Of a DNA stretch of 19,879 nucleotides, positions 14,717 to 19,879 are shown piece after piece. A program made the position numbers and the translations under genes. Positions within the stretch are counted from its first letter, which is position 1, and each line of letters starts with the position of its first letter. The DNA lies in NCBI GenBank assembly GCA_035290045.1, contig DATDVH010000074.1, positions 1-19,879 of the forward strand, written 5' to 3'. The stretch comes from DATDVH01 sp035290045 (lineage in GTDB: Bacteria; Patescibacteriota; Microgenomatia; UBA1406; HO2-37-13b). Below the pieces are notes generated by a model. It saw nothing but the letters and a program-made list of their open reading frames with translations, did not search any database and was not told the DNA's origin.

Positions 14717-15313
14717 ATGGAAAATCAAACAGTTGATTCTAATCAACACGTTTCAGATAAAACAACGCATACGCCAAACTTTTGGAGAGTTTCAACCATA
14801 ATTTTATTTTTTCTACTCCTCATAATAGGAGTGGCTTATATTTTCAATGCACAAATTCAGAAACCGATAACAATTTCTTCTCAACAAATAGATACTTTAC
14901 CTCAAAAACAAATTATACCAACGACTACTTCTACTCTACTAGATTCAATAGTTGAAGATAAACAACAAACTCAAACCAATGGTTTTATAGGGGGTTCGGT
15001 TGGCTACCCATCTGAAGGACTGCCTGCAGATATGGAAGTATGCGCTGTAAATAGCTATAAAAAGGAATTTTGCACGAAACCTGATTTAAAAAATGTGATA
15101 TATGAATATGGCGAAAATTATCGTTTAGAAATTCCTATAGGAAATTATTATGTTTTTGCAAGAGCTTTAAGTGGAAAGTATAAAGCGTATCATACAAGTG
15201 AATCTCACAAACCCATTGTTGTCAAGGTTGTTGTCGGTAAGAAAATTCAAAATATAAATCCTAACGATTTTCAAGAATATTTTGAAGATTCAGATATACT
15301 ACCAGTACAATAA
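14717..15313 (+). CDS. Membrane-anchored exported protein with carboxypeptidase-regulatory-like beta domain
   Basis: The 198-aa protein has a polar N-terminus of about 24 residues, a single hydrophobic helix (about 25-43), a Thr/Gln-rich linker (45-85) and a beta-sandwich-like domain (about 88-185) beginning GFIGGSVGYPSEGLPADMEVCAV. The YRLEIPIGNYYVFA segment is typical of carboxypeptidase-regulatory-like or prealbumin-like folds. Cys108 and Cys118 could form a disulphide outside the membrane. I recall similar GSVGYPSEG proteins in other Patescibacteria but cannot assign a role; surface display or cell-envelope structure is a guess. It has its own promoter, runs convergent to RNase J and shares a hairpin with it. 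Confidence 0.7.
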   Translation: MENQTVDSNQHVSDKTTHTPNFWRVSTIILFFLLLIIGVAYIFNAQIQKPITISSQQIDTLPQKQIIPTTTSTLLDSIVEDKQQTQTNGFIGGSVGYPSEGLPADMEVCAVNSYKKEFCTKPDLKNVIYEYGENYRLEIPIGNYYVFARALSGKYKAYHTSESHKPIVVKVVVGKKIQNINPNDFQEYFEDSDILPVQ

Positions 15314-15340
15314 AAAGCAGTAGAACGAGATTTTTCTACT
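15312..15340 (-). terminator. Terminator between the convergent exported-protein and RNase J genes
   Basis: AGTAGAA (15319-15325) pairs with TTCTACT (15334-15340) around an 8-nt loop. On the minus strand the stem is followed by GCTTTTT, which suits termination of RNase J. The plus-strand tail (AATTAC) is weaker. Confidence 0.55.
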
Positions 15341-15342
15341 AA

Positions 15343-17013
15343 TTACACTTGTATCACCTCAACAGCGACTAATGGTTCGCGTCCCGTCTCTTTATAGAAA
15401 AGATTTTCTAAGCGTTTGATGAGAGATTGTTTTTTTTGATCCCAGTTAATTTTTTGTTCTTCTCTTATTTTCAACAATTTTTCAATCTCGCGCTCTGCTT
15501 TTTCAAAAAGCTGTTTTTCGCCTTTGCCGAATACAAACCCACGAGAGACGAATTGAGGGCGCATGATGAATTGATTATCTTGATTTACAATAAGAACTAT
15601 GATGACAATGCCTTCTTGCGATAAAGTCTCTCTGTCGCGTAAGATTACATTGCCCACATCGCCTATCCCATATGCGTCAACAAAAATATTTTTTGTGGGA
15701 ACAACTTCTCCTTTATATGTTTTATTCAACTCAAACCAACGGGTTTCCCCTTCTTTCATAAGAAAGGTTTGATTTTCAGAGTAATCTAATTCTTTTGCAA
15801 GCTGAAGATATTGTTGTTGATGTCGTATTGTCCCGCCGATTGGGATAAGATATTTTGGTTTGGTCAATCTCATGAGTAGTTTCAGATCCTCTTGATTGCC
15901 GTGTCCAGACGCATGGAGTTCTTCGTGAATATCTGAATAGACGATTGATGCGCCTGCCATTGATAACCGTTCAATCAGATCATAGACCTCATTTTCATAT
16001 CCAGGTATCGGGTCTGATGAAAAGATGACTGTATCCCCTTTTTTTATTTTTACATTTTTATTGAGATTATTGGCAATTTTGGAGAGTGCGGAATCATATT
16101 GTCCCTGAGAGCCTGCGACAATAAGACAGATTTGATTAGGTCGGTATTTCTGTATTTCTTCTTCTTTTATGCTGTATTCATGTGGGATAGGAAGATAATT
16201 GATGTCATGTGCAAGCTTGGTATTTTGACGCATTGATCTTCCGAGGAAACATATTTTGCGATTGAATGTGATGGCTGACTCAACACACTGTCTGATACGT
16301 GATATATTACTTGAAAAAGTAGTCATATAAAAGGTGCCTTTGGTGTCTCGCATCTTATCTGTAAATGTCCTCCCGACGATCTTTTCTGAAGCGGTAAATC
16401 CGGGATTTTCAGATCCAAGAGAATCTGAAAGAAGACACAGTACTCCGTCTTTTCCTGCTTTTGCAATAGTATAGAAATCAGGCGGATTGCCATAAGGAGG
16501 TGTAAGATCGAACTTGAAATCAGATCCATGGTAGAGATTACCAACAGGAGTTTTGATCAGAATATGTGTGGTATCGGGAATTGAATGGGTAAGTTCTATG
16601 AATTGGGCGTCAAAAAGCCCCCACTGATATTCCTTATGATATGAGATAGTATTTATTTTCAATTGTAGTCCGAATTCCTTGCACTTTGCTTCAGCAAGAA
16701 GTGCGGTTAATCGGCTTGCAAAAATAGGCGGCTTCCCCAGTTTTTCGTAATGAAATCGGAGCGCGGTGATATGGTCTTCGTGTCCATGAGTGAGGAGAAT
16801 GGCGCGAACTTTATCTTTTTTATCTTCAAGATAGCGGATGTCTGGTATGACAAAATCAACCCCAAAATCCGTTTCTTTTGAAAATCCAATGCCGCAGTCA
16901 ACGATGATGATGTCTTTTATCGTATCATTTTCCCAGAGTTCATACACATATATGTTTTTGGTGACACCAACAATGCCACCTAACGGAACGAAATGAAGTT
17001 TATAGTGGTTCAC
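15343..17013 (-). CDS. rnj: Ribonuclease J
   Basis: The 556-aa metallo-beta-lactamase/beta-CASP nuclease matches RNase J, an endonuclease and 5'-3' exonuclease in mRNA decay and rRNA processing. Near the N-terminus are FVPLGGIVGVTKNIYVYE, the metal motif THGHEDH (75-81) and a YHGSDFKFD strand. The beta-CASP region carries TTFSSNISRIRQ and GRSM, and ASGHGNQEDLKLLM is the typical late motif. The C-terminal domain (from about 450) is present, so the length is normal. The start codon is GTG at 17013; the nearby ATG is out of frame. An A+T-rich stretch upstream has a TATATT on the minus strand (17028-17023) ending 9 nt before the GTG. The gene is divergent from the DUF59 gene. Confidence 0.95.
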   Translation of the reverse strand: MNHYKLHFVPLGGIVGVTKNIYVYELWENDTIKDIIIVDCGIGFSKETDFGVDFVIPDIRYLEDKKDKVRAILLTHGHEDHITALRFHYEKLGKPPIFASRLTALLAEAKCKEFGLQLKINTISYHKEYQWGLFDAQFIELTHSIPDTTHILIKTPVGNLYHGSDFKFDLTPPYGNPPDFYTIAKAGKDGVLCLLSDSLGSENPGFTASEKIVGRTFTDKMRDTKGTFYMTTFSSNISRIRQCVESAITFNRKICFLGRSMRQNTKLAHDINYLPIPHEYSIKEEEIQKYRPNQICLIVAGSQGQYDSALSKIANNLNKNVKIKKGDTVIFSSDPIPGYENEVYDLIERLSMAGASIVYSDIHEELHASGHGNQEDLKLLMRLTKPKYLIPIGGTIRHQQQYLQLAKELDYSENQTFLMKEGETRWFELNKTYKGEVVPTKNIFVDAYGIGDVGNVILRDRETLSQEGIVIIVLIVNQDNQFIMRPQFVSRGFVFGKGEKQLFEKAEREIEKLLKIREEQKINWDQKKQSLIKRLENLFYKETGREPLVAVEVIQV

Positions 17014-17077
17014 ATTAAATAAAATATAAAATATAAAAAATAAAAAGATTTGTTCGTTTATAGATTACATCGCTTGT

Positions 17078-17083
17078 TATAAT
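17078..17083 (+). promoter_or_regulatory. -10 box (TATAAT) of the DUF59 gene, leaderless configuration
   Basis: A perfect TATAAT ends 7 nt before the ATG at 17091, so transcription should start at the initiation codon. No good -35 hexamer is seen at 16-18 bp. The divergent RNase J promoter must lie in the same A+T-rich 77-bp gap. Confidence 0.55.
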
Positions 17084-17090
17084 ATATAGT

Positions 17091-17390
17091 ATGCCACAAT
17101 TAAAGGAAAAAATCATGAGCAAATTAGGAGAAGTCATGGATCCAGAGCTTTTTATTTCTATTGTTGATTTAGGTTTGGTTTATAAGGTAAGCGAATCAAA
17201 AGGAGTGGTTGATATAGAAATGACCTTGACGAGTATGGGATGTCCGCTTTTTGAGACTATAGAAAACGATATCAAAAGTGCCATCAAGAAAATTGAAGGA
17301 GTGAAAGAGACTCGCGTACGATTAGTGTTTGATCCGCCATGGAGCATGGATCGGTTGACTGAACGGGCGCGGGCAGTGATGGGAATATAA
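17091..17390 (+). CDS. DUF59/MIP18-family protein (SufT/PaaD-like metal-sulfur cluster assembly factor)
   Basis: This 99-aa single-domain protein of the DUF59 family has the conserved features: MDPEL near residue 16, SIVDLGLVYKV, TLTSMGCPLFE with the reactive Cys51, and VRLVFDPPWSMDRLTERAR. Relatives help mature iron-sulfur proteins (SufT, MIP18/CIA2) or belong to the phenylacetate oxygenase set (PaaD). No suf or paa genes are near, so a general Fe-S assembly role is the safer inference. Length is standard. It is followed 19 nt later by a charged hypothetical gene and then tRNA-Pro, possibly all in one transcript. Confidence 0.88.
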   Translation: MPQLKEKIMSKLGEVMDPELFISIVDLGLVYKVSESKGVVDIEMTLTSMGCPLFETIENDIKSAIKKIEGVKETRVRLVFDPPWSMDRLTERARAVMGI

Positions 17391-17409
17391 AATAAGTTAA
17401 AAATCATTT

Positions 17410-17934
17410 ATGCGTAAAGGATCTTTATTATCAGATACGTTTGAGGAGTTGGTGGAGTTGGGGAAATCAACTGTGCAAAAAACTGGAAAAGCGGTGCACG
17501 GTCTGACGGTAGGAACAGTGAAAAAAGTCGGACAATCGGTTGTTGGACAACAACCTATCAATTCATCTGAACACATCTCTCAAAATAAAGAGAAAACCAA
17601 CAACCTCAATCACACGCCGCTTGATATAAGAAAAATAGAATCATCATATAAAAATGAAGATAGAGAAAAAACCGATAAAGTACGACAGAACCTGCGTCAT
17701 TATCTTGATTTGCAGAAAAGCGAGGAAAAAAAAGCAGTTGATGAGCATGAAAAAGAAGAAGAGGAACGTGTACAAACAATTGCAGATGAAGAAGATAAAA
17801 AGAAAAAGGAGATGGAAGGGCGTCAGATAGAGACTCCACTTCCAAAAGGTAAGGAAAGAAAAAATATTTTTTCACCCAAAAAAGTCGCCAAACGGTCTCA
17901 AGTGGAGACGCGCGTAGGAAGTGGGAAACAATGA
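17410..17934 (+). CDS. Highly charged hypothetical protein preceding tRNA-Pro
   Basis: I do not recognise this 174-aa protein with confidence. Residues 1-45 (LLSDTFEELVELGKSTVQKTG, then VGTVKKVGQSVVG) look amphipathic and helix-forming. About 60-135 is rich in Lys and Glu, with a likely coiled coil (KSEEKKAVDEHEKEEEERVQ). The C-terminus (IFSPKKVAKRSQVETRVGSGKQ) is basic. There is no signal peptide or membrane segment. It resembles poorly described charged Patescibacteria proteins encoded near tRNAs, but this is an impression only. Its TGA stop (17932-17934) abuts the first base of tRNA-Pro, so mRNA and tRNA would have to be separated by RNase P cleavage exactly at the stop. Confidence 0.7.
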   Translation: MRKGSLLSDTFEELVELGKSTVQKTGKAVHGLTVGTVKKVGQSVVGQQPINSSEHISQNKEKTNNLNHTPLDIRKIESSYKNEDREKTDKVRQNLRHYLDLQKSEEKKAVDEHEKEEEERVQTIADEEDKKKKEMEGRQIETPLPKGKERKNIFSPKKVAKRSQVETRVGSGKQ

Positions 17935-18006
17935 CGGGGCGTAGGTCATCGGTAGACCGCTCGGTTCGGGACCGAGAGGTAGTGGGTTCAATTCCCACCG
18001 TCCCGA
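17935..18006 (+). tRNA. tRNA-Pro (anticodon CGG)
   Basis: A complete cloverleaf can be drawn. The acceptor stem pairs CGGGGCG (17935-17941) with CGTCCCG (17999-18005), with one G-T pair. The D stem is GGTC/GACC (17944-17947, 17955-17958). The anticodon stem is CTCGG/CCGAG (17960-17964, 17972-17976) with loop TTCGGGA and anticodon CGG at 17967-17969. The T arm is GTGGG-TTCAATT-CCCAC (17982-17998). The discriminator is A18006, and C1-G72 is the bacterial tRNA-Pro identity pair. CCA is not encoded (CAA follows), so a CCA-adding enzyme is needed. It forms the left border of RM island 2. Confidence 0.95.
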
Positions 18007-18007
18007 C

Positions 18008-18073
18008 AAAGATAAAACATTTACAGATATCGCCAAAGTGTTGAATATTGGTGTTGATGATTTAATAAAGTAG
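18008..18073 (+). pseudogene. C-terminal stub of an XRE/HTH-type regulator
   Basis: The open frame right behind the tRNA reads KDKTFTDIAKVLNIGVDDLIK and a stop. The IAKVLNIGVDDLI ending is characteristic of the last helix of XRE (Cro/CI-like) HTH proteins, the family of many restriction-modification controller (C) proteins. No start codon or upstream HTH portion exists, because the tRNA occupies that place. I infer a truncated regulator belonging to RM island 2, cut at the tRNA junction. Confidence 0.7.
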
Positions 18074-18075
18074 TT

Positions 18076-18276
18076 ATGAAAAAACACACTTCTTTACTGG
18101 AAAAATTATTTGATAAAAATTATCAGCTTATTGACAGGATTGATGAAATTTTTGAGTTAGATTTAGCTTTGTGGGAATATGAGGTTTTATCAAAAAAAGA
18201 ATTAGTTGATAGAAGTGCTTATTCTGTTGATTTAAGTCCGTTTTGCGAGTTAATGGGCAGGGTAAAACCTTTTTAA
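18076..18276 (+). CDS. Small hypothetical protein in RM island 2
   Basis: The 66-aa ORF starts with an ATG 2 nt after the stop of the regulator stub and ends 22 nt before the methyltransferase. It is rich in Leu, Glu and Asp and probably helical (SLLEKLFDKNYQLIDRIDEIFELDLALWEYEVL). The tail (VDRSAYSVDLSPFCELMGRVKPF) is less regular. I see no known domain or HTH. Tight packing and matching orientation suggest it is real and belongs to the RM locus, perhaps as an accessory or regulatory protein. It could instead be a truncated piece of a longer gene. Function unknown. Confidence 0.55.
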   Translation: MKKHTSLLEKLFDKNYQLIDRIDEIFELDLALWEYEVLSKKELVDRSAYSVDLSPFCELMGRVKPF

Positions 18277-18298
18277 TTTTTATTTAGAAATAACAATT

Positions 18299-19156
18299 AT
18301 GGCGACAAATCACAAACTTATACTTGGAAATTGCATGAGTATGGAAGAAATTCCTGATGGAAGCGTGCATTTGATGGTTACTTCGCCACCCTATTTTAAT
18401 GCACCTTTTGACTATAAAGGATTATTTAAAAGCTATGGACAGTACCTTGGTGTATTGAGAAATTTTGCTAAAGAAACATTTAGAGTATTACAAGACGGAA
18501 GAATTTCTGTTTTAAACATTGACGATATGTTGATTGACGGCGAAAAATTTCCCATTGTTGCTGACGCGACAAAAATTTTTCAAGAAGCTGGCTTCAGATA
18601 CAGAGACAGAATCATTTGGAAAAAGCCAGATGGCTATTTAAGAATTAGTCGTCGGAGCGGAGTCATTTTACAAAATCCCTATCCGATGTATTTTTATCCT
18701 GATAATCTACTAGAAAACATAATAATTTTTCAAAAGGGTAAATTTGATTATCACTCAATTTCTAAAGATGTGCGGGAAAAATCAAAAGTGGACACAAAAG
18801 AATTCCAAAAAAATAAATGGTATATGACTCTTTGGGAAATGAATAATGTAATGCCCGGCTCGCCATTAGAAAAGGGCATTGCGGCTTTTCCTGAAGAATT
18901 ACCATATCGCGCAATTAAACTTTTTTCTTACAAAGGCGAAACTATATTGGACCCATTTGCCGGTAGCGGTACAACGATGAAAAAAGCGCGCGAATTAGAA
19001 AGAAATAGCATTGGCATTGAAATAAAAAAATCGCTCGTTCCAGTTATTAAGAAAAAATTAGGTTTTGATGGTGGTCAAAACACTTTTTTCACTGATCAAA
19101 ACGACAAATTAGAAATTATCAGCCGTAAAGCAGGAAAATATGGACATATTAGCTAA
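18299..19156 (+). CDS. Beta-class DNA methyltransferase (N6_N4_Mtase), RM island 2
   Basis: This 285-aa methyltransferase has motif IV (TSPPYF, 28-33) near the N-terminus and motif I (DPFAGSGTT, 218-226) near the C-terminus, the permuted beta-class order. KLILGNCMSMEEIPDGSVHLMV at the start and ELERNSIGIEIKKSLVP after motif I are typical of the family. The target-recognition region should lie at about 110-190. The modified base (N4-cytosine or N6-adenine) cannot be settled from TSPPY. Its 3' end overlaps the following gene by 17 nt. It is unrelated in order to the two island 1 enzymes, so this is a separate system. Confidence 0.93.
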   Translation: MATNHKLILGNCMSMEEIPDGSVHLMVTSPPYFNAPFDYKGLFKSYGQYLGVLRNFAKETFRVLQDGRISVLNIDDMLIDGEKFPIVADATKIFQEAGFRYRDRIIWKKPDGYLRISRRSGVILQNPYPMYFYPDNLLENIIIFQKGKFDYHSISKDVREKSKVDTKEFQKNKWYMTLWEMNNVMPGSPLEKGIAAFPEELPYRAIKLFSYKGETILDPFAGSGTTMKKARELERNSIGIEIKKSLVPVIKKKLGFDGGQNTFFTDQNDKLEIISRKAGKYGHIS

Positions 19157-19879
19157 AATCAAAGGTATAAAATATAATCCGCTTCTTTGTCGGGATTTAG
19201 AAGTTTTTGACTACAAAAATTTAGAAAGAGCACTGGCTTCTTGTGCTTCTTTTATTCTTAATATCAACAAAGAAAATAAAGTCGCTATAAGTTGGTGGGT
19301 TTCGGCTAAACGCACCCGTTCATATCCCTACACAAGAGTTTATGACACTTTGGGATTTTCTGGAAAGAAAATAACAATAATTCCAGTTGTAAAAGATGAG
19401 GGGAAAGAAGGCGACAGAGATTTTTTGCAGTGGGATACGATTTCGTTAATGAGTTTATTGGGGGTTTATGTAGTTATTGCTTATTACAGCGACGCCAAAA
19501 GAAGCACGAGATACAGGCACAAAATTACAAATCAGCGTTTTGATATTGATTACATCAGAGGACAAATTAAAAACATTCTTTCTTATCAATCGGACGCTCT
19601 ACATTGGAATCTTGCTCATGTTGATAGGGTCGGACAAATCGGGGAAAAGGCGATGGAAGCTTATGCTAAAATTTCCAAAAAATTAAAAGTAGAAATGCAC
19701 TCGCGGCAAACTGCAGAAAAAAGAATTATCGAACTTTTGAAGGGTAAAGATGAATTTATGAAGTTGTCGCGAATGTTGGCAGAAAAAGCCCAAAAGCGAG
19801 AACGATTAACCATTCAACCAAAAGAAAATTTATCGGGGACAAAAGCAATAATCACAATACAAAATTATTTAGGCGGTTA
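19140..19879 (+). CDS. Putative type II restriction endonuclease (partial, runs off the right edge)
   Basis: The frame opens with an ATG at 19140 inside the methyltransferase's 3' end and stays open for 246 codons to the window edge. The sequence VAISWWVSAKRTRSYPYTRVYDTL, then KKITIIPVVKDEGKEGDRDFLQWDTISLMSLLGVYVVIAYY, matches from memory a family of putative restriction endonucleases found beside beta-class methyltransferases. The acidic and lysine residues in VVKDEGKEGDRDF may be part of the active site, but I cannot place a PD-(D/E)XK core with certainty. Later residues are helical and charged (KISKKLKVEMHSRQTAEKRII). The 17-nt overlap suggests coupled expression with the methyltransferase. 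Confidence 0.72.
   Translation, partial: MDILAKIKGIKYNPLLCRDLEVFDYKNLERALASCASFILNINKENKVAISWWVSAKRTRSYPYTRVYDTLGFSGKKITIIPVVKDEGKEGDRDFLQWDTISLMSLLGVYVVIAYYSDAKRSTRYRHKITNQRFDIDYIRGQIKNILSYQSDALHWNLAHVDRVGQIGEKAMEAYAKISKKLKVEMHSRQTAEKRIIELLKGKDEFMKLSRMLAEKAQKRERLTIQPKENLSGTKAIITIQNYLGG

Noticed and set aside
17606..17998. 130-aa minus-strand frame running through the tRNA-Pro gene
   Set aside because: It reads through a clear cloverleaf tRNA and opposes the charged forward ORF. The 'MGIEPTTSRSRT'-like start is the familiar false translation of an antisense tRNA.
19477..19686. 69-aa forward ORF near the right edge
   Set aside because: It lies in another frame of the partial endonuclease gene, which is open from 19140 to the edge and shows family-like motifs.
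1..19879. CRISPR array or transposase/IS element
   Set aside because: No regularly spaced direct repeats were seen, and no protein with DDE, tyrosine or serine recombinase motifs.

Overview
The window most likely comes from a Patescibacteria (Candidate Phyla Radiation) genome, probably of Parcubacteria type. The DNA is A+T-rich and genes are packed with gaps of a few bases or ATGA overlaps. Several core proteins are unusually short: EF-Ts of 150 aa, DnaX of 361 aa, and ProRS of 414 aa without room for the usual editing insertion. Most genes have no Shine-Dalgarno (SD) sequence. TGA is used as an ordinary stop (prs, recR, the kinase-like gene), which argues against the TGA-recoded Gracilibacteria/Absconditabacteria. 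The assignment is inferred from gene content and style; no 16S gene is present.

Layout. (1) 1-604, minus strand: an AbiE-like toxin-antitoxin pair, with an AbiEii-type nucleotidyltransferase cut by the left edge and an overlapping 89-aa partner. (2) 605-905: a gap with phased T-tracts and a good promoter placed so that rpsB would be leaderless. (3) 906-6449: a run of seven co-directional genes, rpsB-tsf-frr-rseP-kinase-proS-DHH-like, for translation, protein quality control and nucleotide metabolism. (4) 6496-7112: promoter, rpsU with the strongest SD in the window, and a YbeY-like gene that lacks most of its metal-binding motif. (5) 7146-10851: a visibly more A+T-rich three-gene restriction-modification island with two DNA methyltransferases and one large putative endonuclease, lying between ybeY and dnaX. 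(6) 10877-13810: dnaX-ybaB-prs-recR. (7) 13811-14452: a single-gene insert with an NYN-domain nuclease gene on the minus strand. It is bounded by the real recR 3' end and by a second, purely synonymous copy of the last 19 recR codons. (8) 14717-15313: a membrane-anchored exported protein. (9) 17013-15343, minus: RNase J. (10) 17091-17934: a DUF59/SufT-like gene and a charged hypothetical gene, followed with no gap by tRNA-Pro(CGG) at 17935-18006. (11) 18008-19879: a second restriction-modification locus directly behind the tRNA. It begins with the C-terminal stub of an XRE-type regulator, then a small ORF, a beta-class methyltransferase and an overlapping, window-truncated endonuclease.

Core translation, replication and repair genes are therefore interleaved with four accessory insertions (AbiE pair, RM island 1, NYN cassette, RM island 2). 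The boundaries are informative: a damaged ybeY, a duplicated recR tail, and a tRNA followed by a truncated regulator. A second theme is expression. TATAAT-like boxes lie only 6-9 nt before the start codon of at least four genes, which predicts leaderless mRNAs, while rpsU has an extended SD. That pattern recalls the bS21 autoregulation known in Bacteroidota.
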